This document shows positions 1 through 12,394 of a stretch of DNA of 64,000 bases, piece by piece. This DNA is from Callipepla californica brunnescens (lineage: Eukaryota; Chordata; Aves; Galliformes; Odontophoridae). The notes beneath the pieces are model-generated. The model made no database searches. It was not told the origin of the DNA and saw only the letters and a list, made by a program, of their open reading frames with translations. A program made the position numbers and the translations under genes. Each line of letters starts with the position of its first letter. Positions within the stretch are counted from its first letter, which is position 1. The DNA lies in NCBI GenBank assembly GCA_023055505.1, contig JALIRH010000026.1, positions 7,021,591 through 7,085,590 on the forward strand, given 5' to 3'.

Positions 1-2555
1 CTCCTGTGCTTCTCTACAAGATGACATGAAAATTATAAGACAGGCAACAGAAGGTAATTAAGCATGTTGGGACACGTATAATACTCCTGTTTTTGTTAGC
101 ATGTTAATTAGTCTGCATTATGGAGACGAGAGCTTGAATTTCAGGTACCTTGGCTATTAAAAAGAAGCTAACTCCCCTCTGACAAATGCCATCAGGGTGT
201 GACTGGTGAATCTTTACTTTCAAAATAAAAAATCTGGAGACCTTGGTCACACTAGTTCATGACCAAAGACTACAGTGTATTCCGTACCAGCAGGTGTCCG
301 TGACTAAAGTAGGACAAGCCGTTGTTGTTTGACTGCAGTTCACACATTTGTGCATCACCGACACTGTGGTTGACTTCAGTCATTACACTTATTTGCTCAC
401 GTTCAGAGAACTATAGAGAAAATCACTCTGTAGTTTTGAAATTTCTCTGTACGCAGTGACCTTTTGATATTGCGGTATTGATGGGCTGAAATCTTTATTG
501 CAGAGATTTAATTCTGTTGCTCTTCCCACGTTTTCTGTTTCTGTTGAATTCGTGTTCTCTGTATTTCACAAGCTTTGAAATGCCCAATTGGTTATTCCTG
601 AGGTAATTTGGTATCTTCTGCTCTGCATGAAAATTACTCATTTCCTAGTTTAATTTAAGATTAATGCTGATCTTTTCAGACACCTTGAGTTACGTATTTG
701 TCCTTTTCCTCAGCGTGAAAGTCCTGCTTCCTGCTGGCAAACTTACTGATGTTATCTTAACTACTTCTAGTGGGGAAGAAAGGCACAGTAATAAAAATAT
801 TCAATTGTGCACACTAGTGCTTAGGGTAGTCGTTTCTAGTGATGGAAAATGGGAAAAAACATGTTGTGCTCTTCCCAGCAGTGAGGGTGGTCCTCCCTGT
901 CTCGGGAAAACGTCCCGTACCTTAAGCTGAGGTTTGAGTTTAGCCTTTTATTGGGAGCTCATTAAATTATTGTACTTTGTTTTGAGCAACAGACATATGT
1001 GATGGAATATGTTATATATAAAAGCAGCCACACCCTGTTGTCCTTCATGTCCTTCACTCAGGACATTTGGGAACTGATGAATTTATTCCCTCCAGATGAG
1101 ACACTTCGGTCTCCAACTCCTTCATCAGGCCAGTCATGCAAATCAGACTGAGCTTCCCTGTAGTGAGTCCACTCGAACTCATGTGCACTCTTCCATTTGG
1201 TCTTTGCACTTCAGGGTTTGTTGATAGCCTGAAGTTGTTTAGGAATTCTGTCTGCTTTTCTATTCCAATCTACCAGGTTTCTTTCCTTGTAATTAAGCTG
1301 AGAGAACATTTACTTAAATTCTAAGGCTGATAATCACTAAGCGTTAGAATGGTCTAAATAGCTTGGTGGATTCTCATCTAGCCTGCAAATGGATGCATAC
1401 CATAATGATACTGAGAAGGCTCTCACTATGCAGAGTCTTCAGATATTGCTTTCTCTTATTTGCCTTATGAAATTTGGTGTTCCCTTTTGTATTCTTTCCT
1501 CTTTCTTCTTGCACTCTCACCTATATGTTGTTAGATCAAAGACTGTGTAATTAGTTACATGTTTTTAGCCAGTTAATACTGAAATCCAAAGATACAAGGG
1601 CAGTCTGCCTCCACAATGATAGATGAGTTAAGCAGTTAAATGTGGGGTAAAGGAGTTGTAGAATGTGAACTTCGAGCTAATGTACTTTTTTTAAATGTTT
1701 AAGCTGCAGTAGAGAGGATTCTATGTTCTGTTACGTTAATTGGTGTAAAATGCAGTACCTTTCATTAAAAACAGCTTCAAGTTGTTTTTCTTGCCACGTA
1801 GTGACTTAAAAATTTGCAGGTACTTGGTTTACTGTGCCATCTGTGTAATGCTCATTTATTAACTCTTAACAGTTTTGCACTCAGCAAGTGCATTGTTTTC
1901 TGTTCCTACGCGAAGGAAATGAAAAGGTGTATGAATTCAGAGCACTACTGTGCATTTTGCAAAAAAGGCACGTGTGCAAAGCAGGCTTCTGATGGAGAAG
2001 CTTTAAGTGCCAGCTGCATTCCATTTGACTCTGCTTCACGCTGTACAGAACTTTGTGCCAAATCATCTTTGGTGTCACTGAAGTGAAATCAATGTCACTC
2101 CCAAGTTGGCGGTCGTACAGAAATAAAGTTTGATTCATGGTGGCAGAGGGGTACGTATTGAAAACTTAAATGTTGCCTGACGTCTTTTAAGACCTGATGG
2201 CTGAATCTCCTTAAGGAGAATAATGGTTCCTAACCCAGTCCTGACAGATGGCAAACAGATTCTGCAAGGTGCAGAACGTTTGCCTTGCACTAAGTTTAGT
2301 AGGAGGTGAGGATACTTGCATCTGATACTTTGTGCATTGCGAGTGTTTTGTGAGCTGCCACACTTACAAAGCTGGAGTCTAAACACATACGCAAGATTTG
2401 GCAACTGTGGTTGTGACTCTGATTTATATAGTACTTTTTTTTTCTTTCCAATTTTCAATTCACTGTAATTTCCTGTTAGGGTGAAAAAGCTTGAGGAGTT
2501 TGGCGTGTATTTCTAAACAAACAATTGTTAGACAGCAATTTTCTGTTCCTTACAG
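1..2555 (+). other. FHDC1: FHDC1 intron (left end cut by window)
   Basis: AT-rich intronic sequence. I looked for the preceding FH2 exon and found no open segment with splice borders that resembles it, so that exon lies outside the window. No repeat element is recognised. Confidence 0.8.
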
Positions 2556-2626
2556 AGTTAATGACCTGTGAGGAGCTGCATTCCATATTGCACTTGGTCC
2601 TTCAGGCTGGGAATATTATGAATGCG
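2556..2626 (+). CDS. FHDC1: FHDC1 FH2 exon A (71 bp)
   Basis: The exon follows the acceptor TTACAG and ends at the donor GTAAGT. Its first two bases (AG) complete a codon from the upstream exon. It encodes [20 protein letters not shown] then MNA, the conserved FH2 helix in which formins read LxAGNxxN. It ends in phase 0, matching the next exon. Confidence 0.95.
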
Positions 2627-5600
2627 GTAAGTGACATCCAGAATGGAGTAGGCTGATTGACCAGACTTCCTTATTAGTATTGCAGTCCATTTATTTCACG
2701 CACCACAACTGTTTGCTCATTTCTTTTTAGGGAGGTTATGCTGGCAATGCTGTCGGATTTAAGCTGTCATCACTGCTCAAGCTGGCGGATACAAAAGCCA
2801 ACAAACCTGGGATGAGTCTGCTGCATTTTGTTGCACTGGTATATAAAAACTTATTTTCTTGGTATAAGTACCCGATACAAATCTAGAGCTATAGATAATC
2901 AAGAACAGAAGGAGCCACGTGTTTCCGTAAAATGGCTTAATTGTTTGATTCTAATCTTCACTTTTCAACTCCTGCCACAAAATTCACTTTTTCCTACATC
3001 TGGCCGTCCCATCCATGGGAAATCCGTGTCAAACCTGATTTGTTAATCTCATGTAGAATCTTACCTTAGTCTAACTTCCTCACTGTAGCTTTTCTCTCGC
3101 TGTCCAGAATTCTTAGATTGTAGAAGTTGCTTCTTTTGATCATTGCTGTTTTATTTTTCTTGCTGAATCATTTCAGCAGCATGTTTCAAAGCTGGTATGG
3201 CCTTTTTTTTTTTTTTTAAAGCTATTTTTTCTTCTTCTCAAACTTCTTGATTTTAAACTTTAAATATTTCAAAATATGACTTCAGTTCACTGTCTACAAA
3301 CTGACTTAAAGATTACTAGTCAGTTAGCAATGGAGAATTAACTGATGTTCGTGAAGGAGACATTGTGTCTGCCCAAACAGTGGGCATCAGTAAATTGTCT
3401 CTAGCGTGCTCTGTGTGTCTTCTGTGTTCACTGGCAGAAGCAGCTACTGCTGTGCACTGCAAAATGGAACTCTTGTTTGTTTCTAGTTCTCATCCCTTCC
3501 TTTACAGAAGTATTTTCTGCTCAATTGTGTTAGGATTGAACTGGAAGAAGGAGTATGGGAGAGAAACCTTTGAGTGCACTCCCAGAGGCTTTAGAACCGC
3601 TGGACTTTTAGGTGTTTCATCTTGGCGATGGAATGTTAATAGTCTGTGTGTGTTTTGGCTTTGTTCTGTTTGTTTCAGGAAGCCCAGAAGAAAGATGCTG
3701 CTCTTCTCAACTTTTCAGAGAAAATTAGGGACGTTCACGAGGCCGCCAGGTAAGCCAACGGAGCCTGAAAACTGACAGTTTAACTGTGACTTGGAACTCT
3801 GATTTGTGAAGCAATGAGGCTTATTCAAAAAAGTCTTGGCACAAAACCTGAGATCTTTACAAATGTTTACTGTTGCTTTGAGGGCTTCATTTCCATTTAC
3901 TAGCAGAAGTATGCCTGCAATGTGCCTTCAGGTATAAGGTTTTTTTCTGACACGATCTCCGTAGGTGTTTTGTAGTTTTGTCTCTGTCAAATCACGTGTG
4001 TACGTATGCTACTTTTAAGAGATCGGATTAATGCTGTTTTTTCTTAAACCAATTTTCATCTGTCTTCTGAGCAGACTACAGTGTTCTTGCAAGTCTGGTT
4101 CCTGATACAGGTGCTGGCCTTGGCTTCTTTTAGGTGTTTTATGTTTGTTTTGCTTCTCCATTTTGGTCTCGAGTGGAAAATTTGAAGGGTTTGAGGCTCT
4201 GTATTTTCATGTCACTGTCTCTAACTGCATGATGTTAAACTGATCCTAATTCGTACCCAGATAACCGTACTTGCTTTTTGTGAGATGTTGTGATTTAAAG
4301 CACAAAACTGGAAGCTCGTGATCCTGGAGGTCTGTTCCCAGTTCACTGCTTCCTTACTCCTTGACCTTTGGGCAATCAATTTACATTGTTGCCCCAGCTG
4401 TAAAATTGCTCCAATCTCTCTTATATCTGATGCAAAATTAAATCATGTCTGCAAAGAACTCTGAAATCTTCTGAGGAAAGGAGTGGCCGTGGAGTTAATC
4501 AGAAATTTTTTGACGGACCACCTGTGTGGCTCTCTGCCATCCAACCTACGCACCTTCTTGGCAGTCTGCCCCATGGCCTGCTGAGGAATGTAGCTTCCCT
4601 CCGCATCCAAGCCCCCTGGCAAACTGCAGGGGAGCAGGCAGAATCTGAAAACTGGTGGTACTTTTCTCGCCATTTTGTTCTTTGATCACTTTTGTTCATG
4701 TTGAAAATGTTCTGTTGTAACTCATGATGAAATCTGTTCAGGGAATGCACTCTACAGGAAAATGAAACAAAACAACATGCATGTCTTAGCATTGGGTGTG
4801 AGGAAGATCTTTATTAGAGACACAACTGTCACGTGTAAGTTGCTCATAAATCCTTCCAATCAGAGCGTGTTAAAACAACCACCATTATGTATTTTTTTTT
4901 TTTTGTCTTGCCTTCCTCCCTTGTAGTCCCTTATCCTCCTCCTAAGCCGGAATCATCTACGCCTTTTTTCATTTGCCAAAACACGTAAGATTTTCCCAGC
5001 ACAGGGAGCTCACCTGAAGTAAGCAGAGAAAAAAGAGCCAGCATTCTGTTTATTTATGCATGCTGTCACCATGCTCTCGCCACGTGCGCTTCAGTTAGTC
5101 GGCTGCAAAGTTTTCAGCTTGGCTGTTTTGAAGTCTCACTGCTGCTGCATTGAAAGTAGTTAGGAACACATGCGTGGTTGTTATTTTTTACCATTTTGGA
5201 AATAGTAATGCGTCAGCTCCTAGACAAAGCTCAGTTCTCTGGTGAAAGAAATGCCGTAGGTTTAGAAGTGTTGATCCTCAAAATGACTGAGGGATTTGGG
5301 TGGGAGCTCTCATCGCATGGAACAGGAGTCTCCCAGGATAAAGCTCAGATTACATCAGATGAGAGCTCTTTCCGGTGGTCTTAGATTTGTTGAGTTACCT
5401 GTGACCAAAAACAGCAGCTCTACTGCTGGTGTGCGGTAGAAAGATGAAATGTTACGACCACTGTGTTGAGACTGTTGGGCTGCGTTGCTGTGACAGCTTA
5501 GAAGAAAGTAATATGCAATTTCATGATGGTAAGCACTGTTGCCAAAATGGGCAGCCCTGGTTGGCATCGTGAGTCCTTGCTGCACCAGCTTTGGCGCTTG

Positions 5601-8600
5601 AACGGTCACATAGTCAGATGGATTTAGGAAATGATCCATCTGGAAGGAAATGCATTTTTTCTTTTATCGTATTAATTTTCTGTGCTCAGATATGACTGCC
5701 ATCTAGAACATGAGTGCCCAGGGAGAGAAAAAAGAACACTTGTCAGGGTGGCATTGCCCTTTCAGGCAGTACGGCTGGGTAGGACTGGCTGGAATTAATT
5801 GTGAAACCACACCCCATGGGAATCCTTTCAAGTTGCAAATAAGAAGAAATGTGCTTATCTCTCTCCTAACCTTCGATTTATACTTTATAAAGATTTTCTC
5901 AACAGGTAGGTCTTGTTTGATAGCCAGGTTGCACCTCGTGTTGAACATCTATTTTAAAGCATATTCTGGCTAACCTAGGGGCAACTCGTTCTCCTCAGTT
6001 ATGTATTCTCTGTATATGCATTTTTAGGTTATCCATTGATAATGTAGAAGCAGAGCTCCACTCACTCTCTTTCAAGACAAGATCTGTTAAAGACAGCATT
6101 CGACGAGACCCAAAACTGTTTTATCAGATGGAAAGCTTTCTGCAGGTTTGTAGGTTATCTGTGTTAATGTGTTACTGACACCTGAGTATGGGAGCATTCC
6201 TCAGCTCAAAGTAATTTGTGTGGACATGTCAATAAACAGAAGCATTGTTTTAATATGTCTACCCTATCAGTGGTACAAAGGTGTTCCAACTCCATGTTGT
6301 TTGTCAAGTAAGAGTGTTGGAAAGACTGTGTTTTTACTGGGAGGGTTTTGGAGTGTACATTGCCCAAGGCTTGTTGGGCAAGTGTATTAAATGCCTGTGA
6401 AATGCCTGACAGACAGAGATATATAGTTAAAATATAGGACAGTTTGGGTTGGTCTCTAGTTTTGTTCTTAACATGCAGATAACTATATTTTGTGCAGCTG
6501 TGTGATACTGGACCTTGTGAGTTTTTGCTGAAAATATTTAACTGAAGAGGGATTCTTAGAGGCTTGAATGCTAAAAGCCTGTTTTCTGTACTAATTTTTT
6601 CCCTGCACGGAGCGTGTTATTCTAAGCCATAGCATCACTGCTTGGTGTAGTCTCTTTCTTTTTTAGTACCTCAGTGACTTCATAGACATGAATGTGTATG
6701 ACACTTAACTTTGAAGCAAAGTTCTCGCCATTTTCCAAATACTTGGTGATGCCTGGGGAAATATAGATTGTGCTTCAATTAAATGGTTTTTGTGTTTCGT
6801 GCTATAGAAAATCATTAAAAGTTAAGAAAAATAGCAGACATTGATCTGGTACTTAACCCACCCTGATTTTTGACTTGCAAGTGTAGTTAATAGCCAGCGT
6901 CGTTTTTCAGATGTGAAGGTGGTGAAGAAAGGGGCGGGTAAAGATTGAAATAGCTGTCCTCATTCACTCTGAATCATTAGCTTTAATCCATTGCACCCAG
7001 ACTCTTTAATGTTACGTTCTGACATGTTTGACTTTTTTTTTTTTTTTTCCCCCTTTTTTAATTTCATACCTGGTTTTATGTAACACTACAACCTTGTTTG
7101 GGCCACATTCCAAAAAATGTTGTGGAAAAAAAAAATCATTTCATAAATGCGTGCCTTACATAAACACTTCCGGTTTTTGTTTTTAAATTATAAGTCGTAA
7201 CCAAGCTGATTAAAAGTCAGCTTTCATTATCTCATCCTCATGAATAAATTACTGAAATATGTGGGAGGAACTGATTTTCAGTGTATGCTCTTGTCAATTG
7301 TCCAGTTTATCGTCAATCCATTTTTTATCCCTAAATGCCAACAAGTCAAATTTGTTCCTACCCTACTGGCATAATTTGCCAACTAACTTCCTGGTGGCCG
7401 GAGTCGTCTTAAGTGGTCACCCATGCCTCCAGCTGCCTAGTCACACTCCAGTGCTGCAGCATGAAAAATACTTAGGGGGCCATGAGTTAGACTGTGTCAT
7501 AAAACTGATTTGTCTGGAAATTAGCTTTCTCCACCAGATTTTTTTGAGTCAGATTCTTTCTGAGACGTGGGATAATGCAAGGATGGCAGCGAATGGCTGG
7601 TGAATGCAGATCAGGGAGACAAAAAAACTCAGTGGTCTTTCCTTTAAGTAGTTCTGCTCGGTTTCACCACAGCCTTGTTCTTTTCCTCCTGATTTTTTCT
7701 TATATAGCTCTGTGGTTACCTGACTTTCATACGTTCCTAATATATGCATCACCTGTTGTTACTTAATTTTTTTACGTCTGCCATTATATGTTCTTTGCTA
7801 CAGTTTGCTGTGAGACATCTAAAGGAGCTGGAACACCAGAAACGAGAATTAGAAAAGGAAGGAAATGCTCTCATTGACTTCTTCTGTGAGGACAAAGAAA
7901 CTATGAAGTTGGACGAATGTTTCCAGATATTTAGGGACTTCTGCTTGAGGTTCAACAAGGCTGTTAAGGTAAGCATTGTTATGCTTGCTGTAAGGCTTTT
8001 GAGCCTGGAATGAGATTCTCGCTCTTTTGAAGTAAATACTCATCCACATGAATTAATAGTTTTCTGTGTAAGGGATGCTTTATATCTCGTGGTGTTTGAT
8101 GTATTTGTCAAAATGGTGGCGGCAGTGGCTACTTTGTTTTTTAAATTGACTTCTGTGGGTGAAAACTCACAAAGTGGAACAGAGTACAAAGACACCTCAT
8201 TCCACGCTTCACTATTTGCTGCATGCACTGAACTGGTCCCAGATAGTTTGAGAAGTATGCAAAGACAAGCGTAGGCAAGGAGTAATGTCATCGTTGGTTA
8301 CAATTTTAGTTCAGAAAAGTCTGCCTATCGTTAGAAATAATTTTTAGGACTTCATAAATAGCTTGAATTAGGTGGATCCACGGATTTATTGCTCTGCCTT
8401 ATGCCATCTGCAGTCAACAGCACTTTTCATGAAACCTTTAGTTTAGAAAGAGAGAAAAACATTCCTGATTATTAGCAAGCTAACCAAATGTTCAGCTAAC
8501 ATGCACACTGTATGTACCTTTAGCTTAGCCTTTACCACCCAGCGTGTAGTTATACATGTGAATAGTATACACATCTGCTTAACTAAGTATTTTGTGAGGA

Positions 8601-11600
8601 TTAACCTAAAGAACTACCAGAACGATTCAGAATAAAGACTGCAGTTCTGAGAAATGAGTGTAGCATGTGGACAGCAGAGCCAGCAGTCAAAAAAAGACTG
8701 TGCATATCTCGCGTGTTAAAAACACTTTTCGTTTTGTCAATTCTGGAACATGCTCACGAATGCTTAAAGTACATTTCTCATTTGAATAGAAGTTCCAGAA
8801 ACATATTGGGCGAGGTTAAAATGTTGCGTGTCTAACATGGAATATGAAGGTAGTATCAATTTTTAACTATTTTGCATTACAATGGGATATTTGAAGTTAA
8901 GCTTTAGCATTAGTCAAGAGTTAATCCTGTAATCCCATACCTGTGAAAGAAGGCTCCCTGACACATTTTTCCTGAAATGCGAGGTTTTTCTTCTTCCTTT
9001 CTTACCTGTTGGGTTTCTGAGGTCTCTAATGCATCTTATCTTTCACAGCCCAGTGCCATCTGAAATCCCCTTTAAGAGGTGTAGATTAGCCCATTCATCA
9101 GAAAGAGCTTCAGCATTACACTACCGTTTACTGAAAACTTTCAGGCAGCTATTTGTAGTTGTTCAGTTCTTCTGTTGTCACAGCAATGGGAAAATCAAAC
9201 TAAACAGTGCTTCAGATCACTGTAGATTGTGTTCTAGTTGGTTTTTTTTTTTTTTTTTTTGAACGGCCTTGTAGGCTGAGACCAAGCTTATGCTGACAAA
9301 ACATGTAATGTTTGAATCCTCTATGAAGACTAGCCCTTCCTCTTCTTTTCCTGCAGCTGTACTGGCTGAAGAAAACCAGGTTCTCCATTTCGATTGAACT
9401 TTCCAGGCTGTTTTCTGAAGTTTAACCTAGATAAATTTGAAGCTGACTGAACATTTTAACTGAGGTGCCAGTTGATGTTCATAGTAAACCACTGTTAATG
9501 ATTTTAGCAGAAAGGTGCTACTGTGTTGTCTTTCGAACACAAACTGCCTCTTTCTGTGACTGTCCAACCCACAGCCCCTCAGCCTAGCTACCAAAATGTC
9601 CGGCCTGCCTGGGGCCACTTCTGTGCTGTAGTTGTCCATTTTTGAAGCCAACAGTGAACAAGAGATCCTAAACTGGAATGGGGTGTTTTTTAAGTGATAT
9701 CAGTTGATGTCTAAGTGATGATCATGAGGCACTGTGCAAGCCTTTTCATTTGCTTTCATGTGCATGTCACGTCTTCTCATAAGTTTCTAATCTGTTATGT
9801 TCAAGTTGGAGGTAACAGCAACCCTTGGAAGCTCCACTTGCTGCTGCAATAACAGTTGTTGTAGTCTGGGAGGATGGAAAGAGCGCACTGGCTACATGCT
9901 CGTCAGACAAGTTTGTCTTAAAATAAGAATGTAATGCTCAGCTGGAAGTTTACTCACCAGATGAAACTACTCTCTCTAAATCTAATGAGCATGAACTTGT
10001 AGGTCTTCACATCCAGCAACAGTTCTTTGCTTGGACATAACAGCTAGTTGGGTTTGATAGATCACGTTTTCAGGCTCTGTGGGGGCTTGTGCATTTTTTT
10101 CTGATGTTGATTGGACTGATGTGCCTCCAGCATTAGTTATGCAGGGAACTGCTGTCCATATGGTTAATGCTTGCAAACTTTGGTTGCCATGGTGAATTTT
10201 TGTGTGTATGTATTGGGGGTGGAGAGAGAGCGATAGCAATAGGAACTAACTTTGATAGGAGGGAAATAAAGGGAAAGATAAAGCCGTGTGACTTGTTCTC
10301 ATGCCTGGAATGCTGTCCTCTGTAATGCAGATCTATGTATTTCCTTGTCAGGAAAACAGGGAACGAGAGATCCAGGAACTTCATAATCTGCAAAGGCGAA
10401 AGGAGCTGGAGGAGAAACGTCGATCCTGGGCTGCGGGAGAGCTTGGAAGCTTTGGACGGAGCAGCAGTGAAAATGATGTGGAAATGTTGGCCAAAAAAGG
10501 ACTCCAAGAGTTTCTTCCCTTCTTGCAGCAGAGACCTCAAAGCCCTTCCTACAGAAACCCCAATTCCAAGCGCTCTCGACTTTCCCTGGGGATTACTGCA
10601 GATAGGGAGCTGCAGAGTTTCCTGGAAATTTCAAAAGAAGAGGATCCCAACAAGTTTAACAGCCTTCCCCGTGCGAACACCCGACAAGTAAGACCCAATG
10701 GAGCCTGGACTGAATCCAAAGAAACTAGAGATCCCAATTTAAACACCTTGCACTTACACCAGCAGTCTGAAACCAAAGGGAGAAGCAGTAATCTGCAGTT
10801 GCGTCCAGCACAGTCCAGTCAGTTTAGTGGCTCAACCAGTACCGGTGCCCATTATCCACAGCGGAGCACCAACCGCAACGTGCACGCTTCCAATGCCCCC
10901 TGTGAGGAGTCTGCTGACATAAATGCTCTGGCCCTTGCAATTGAGGAGCATGAACTTGTTAAAGGATTGCGCAAGTTTGACATCCAAGCAGCTAAGCCAG
11001 CAGATGACATGCCTCTAATATATTTAGAGGATGTCGGTGGAACAGACGTGGAGACTCTAGATGATCTAAGCTTGCATTCCCTTAGCACTGCTGATGACGA
11101 TCTCCCTCCAGCTTGCGGAAGTTCCGGAGAGGCCCACAGCCGTAAAGCCAAGGCGGTGGGTTGCAAGAGTGAAACTTCAGAGCCTGGCAGCAGCAGCCCT
11201 GTGTCAATGGACACGAGTGTTTCAGGAAGTCGGGAAGATGGGCCAATGTTCTATGTATCAGATACTACCACTGACTGTTCACTGACACTGGACTCTGAAG
11301 AGGGGAATGATTTTAAACCGGCAGGCAACGACACAAGAAGTGAGGCTGGCAAAGCACGTTCTTCAGTGAATGGTGCTCAGTACAGGCCTAGAACACTCTT
11401 CTCAAACCTAAATTCAGCTTCTGCCAAGGATCTGTCTCCTCACGCTTCCACAAATGATAAGGACGATGCCAACAGCAAACACACGCTTTCTAAAGAAAAA
11501 TCTGTAAAAAATAAAGACCCAGTAGGACCAAAGAGAAACTCTCTGAAAGACAGATCTCCGAGTTCCTCGAAACCCAGTGGCACTCGTCCTAGCCACGCAG

Positions 11601-12394
11601 CTTCTTCCAGACCGGTTAGAACACTGAATGCCTCTGAGAATGAAAGTATGAGGAAAGTGGTACCGATTTCGAGGTCAAACAAAGCACCAAGCAGTGTGAA
11701 AAAGCCAGAAGTCAAGCCGGCGCCTCGTGAAACCAGCGCTGTGGAAAGCCGCCTGTCTCGTCGCAGCTCTGTCCGCGGCACTACAGACACGCTGCCAAGA
11801 AGTCCTTACAGGCACAGCGTGTCGGTAGAAGAGCCAAGGTTACAGAGGGGGACTGTCACCTCAAGCAGCGCTCATTTTGAGAGGGACAGAGTCGCTCTCA
11901 AGAAGCCGGGCTCTAAACCTGTTAGGAATACTGCAAAATCGAAGACGGACGAGACGAAGATGTGTCGCTCCAGCGTAAAGCCCCAGACCCCTGTGGATGA
12001 CACCAAGGTTAGCCCCATCAGTGCTCCCAAAACACCGTCCAGCGTCCCCAGCTTTGCAAGGAATACGGTGGCTTCTTCTTCAAAGCGTGCAAAAGTGGAT
12101 CTGTCCACCTCATCTAAACCTCCGAGCATCACCAGATCTGTGTCCCAGAGGCTGCCTAAAGTGAAGCCAGCAGCAACCTCTGACGATCCGAGTCCAAAGG
12201 AAAACGGAGGGAGTACTTTAAAGAGAGCAAATAGTGCCAGGGTGTTTGGAAAAAGCATCCTCCAGGGAGATGCTGTCAGCACAAAATCAGAGCCTTCACC
12301 AAAGGAGCAGGGGGCAGTGGAAAAGTCCTCTCTTAAACTGAAAGATGCAAACCGGACCACAATAGGTAAAATACTAAAGCCATTACTGAAGTAA
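2556..12394 (+). CDS. FHDC1: FHDC1 (FH2 domain-containing protein 1 / inverted formin 1), 3' six exons, partial
   Basis: Six exons (2556-2626, 2731-2838, 3679-3749, 6028-6145, 7804-7968, 10352-12394) splice in one frame with AG/GT borders to give about 857 residues. As I recall, mammalian FHDC1 is about 1,140 residues, so roughly the N-terminal quarter lies left of the window. The first five exons form the C-terminal FH2 lobe, with the formin signature [18 protein letters not shown] followed by [15 protein letters not shown]. The last exon is a disordered Ser/Lys/Arg-rich tail ending [12 protein letters not shown]. Family knowledge: FH2 dimers nucleate and elongate actin filaments. Inverted formins carry the FH2 domain near the N terminus, and the FHDC1 tail binds microtubules, linking actin and microtubule organisation (Golgi, cilia). 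Blocks [26 protein letters not shown] and [10 protein letters not shown] match my memory of human FHDC1. The assignment is firm; the exact isoform is not visible. Confidence 0.95.
2731..2838 (+). CDS. FHDC1: FHDC1 FH2 exon B (108 bp)
   Basis: The exon follows the acceptor TTTTTAG and ends at the donor GTATAT, which is weaker than the other donors of this gene. It is exactly 36 codons, phase 0 to 0, and encodes [20 protein letters not shown] followed by the TLL-type helix region with [13 protein letters not shown]. Glycine-rich loop plus GFKL is diagnostic of the FH2 domain. Confidence 0.95.
2839..3678 (+). other. FHDC1: FHDC1 intron between exons B and C
   Basis: 840 bp, T-rich, with a T-run near 3206-3218. 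Nothing else recognised. Confidence 0.8.
3679..3749 (+). CDS. FHDC1: FHDC1 FH2 exon C (71 bp)
   Basis: The acceptor is TGTTTCAG and the donor is GTAAGC. The exon encodes [20 protein letters not shown] then EAA, and leaves two bases (AG) of an arginine codon that exon D completes. It corresponds to the helix after the LLHFVAL motif of the FH2 domain. Confidence 0.93.
3750..6027 (+). other. FHDC1: FHDC1 intron between exons C and D
   Basis: 2.3 kb with a T-run near 4891-4903. Short antisense open frames at 4.4-4.8 kb and 5.4-5.9 kb carry no recognisable domain. No repeat is recognised. Confidence 0.8.
6028..6145 (+). CDS. FHDC1: FHDC1 FH2 exon D (118 bp)
   Basis: The acceptor is TTTTTAG and the donor is GTTTGT, a non-consensus but permissible GT donor. 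The first base completes the split arginine codon and the rest gives 39 codons: [15 protein letters not shown] and then [20 protein letters not shown], ending SFLQ. This is a C-terminal FH2 helix. It joins exon E in phase 0. Confidence 0.93.
6146..7803 (+). other. FHDC1: FHDC1 intron between exons D and E
   Basis: 1.66 kb. A T-run of about 16 followed by C-rich sequence lies near 7033-7055. The final 40 bases are T-rich and form a good polypyrimidine tract before exon E. Nothing else recognised. Confidence 0.8.
7804..7968 (+). CDS. FHDC1: FHDC1 FH2 exon E (165 bp), end of the FH2 domain
   Basis: The acceptor is GCTACAG and the donor is GTAAGC; the exon is 55 codons, phase 0 to 0. It encodes [20 protein letters not shown] and then a stretch containing [18 protein letters not shown] and [10 protein letters not shown]. 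This is the usual FH2 end pattern, in which a long coiled helix is followed by FCEDxxxxxxxExF and F...F..A. Confidence 0.94.
7969..10351 (+). other. FHDC1: FHDC1 last intron
   Basis: 2.4 kb. A pure run of 19 T lies at 9242-9260. No CR1 copy or additional exon is recognised; exon E joins the terminal exon directly in phase 0, so no exon is missing here. Confidence 0.8.
10352..12394 (+). CDS. FHDC1: FHDC1 terminal exon: post-FH2 helix and long basic, Ser-rich tail
   Basis: This exon of 680 codons plus the TAA stop follows the acceptor TTCCTTGTCAG. The open frame runs 51 bases further left to an ATG at 10301, but that stretch is intronic. The first 30 or so residues ([20 protein letters not shown]) are a charged helix continuing from the FH2 end, followed by [12 protein letters not shown]. 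The remainder is low-complexity: an acidic/Ser section around codons 190-340 and a strongly basic Ser/Lys/Pro section thereafter, ending in [11 protein letters not shown]. In the family this tail carries the microtubule-binding activity and is the least conserved part. That it sits in one exon is visible here and is also, as I recall, the arrangement in mammals. Confidence 0.95.
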   Translation, partial: ENREREIQELHNLQRRKELEEKRRSWAAGELGSFGRSSSENDVEMLAKKGLQEFLPFLQQRPQSPSYRNPNSKRSRLSLGITADRELQSFLEISKEEDPNKFNSLPRANTRQVRPNGAWTESKETRDPNLNTLHLHQQSETKGRSSNLQLRPAQSSQFSGSTSTGAHYPQRSTNRNVHASNAPCEESADINALALAIEEHELVKGLRKFDIQAAKPADDMPLIYLEDVGGTDVETLDDLSLHSLSTADDDLPPACGSSGEAHSRKAKAVGCKSETSEPGSSSPVSMDTSVSGSREDGPMFYVSDTTTDCSLTLDSEEGNDFKPAGNDTRSEAGKARSSVNGAQYRPRTLFSNLNSASAKDLSPHASTNDKDDANSKHTLSKEKSVKNKDPVGPKRNSLKDRSPSSSKPSGTRPSHAASSRPVRTLNASENESMRKVVPISRSNKAPSSVKKPEVKPAPRETSAVESRLSRRSSVRGTTDTLPRSPYRHSVSVEEPRLQRGTVTSSSAHFERDRVALKKPGSKPVRNTAKSKTDETKMCRSSVKPQTPVDDTKVSPISAPKTPSSVPSFARNTVASSSKRAKVDLSTSSKPPSITRSVSQRLPKVKPAATSDDPSPKENGGSTLKRANSARVFGKSILQGDAVSTKSEPSPKEQGAVEKSSLKLKDANRTTIGKILKPLLK

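Noticed and set aside
10301..10351. Upstream ATG in frame with the terminal FHDC1 exon
   Set aside because: The frame is open by chance through the intron end. The acceptor CTTGTCAG at 10351 and phase-0 joining to exon E show the coding exon begins at 10352.
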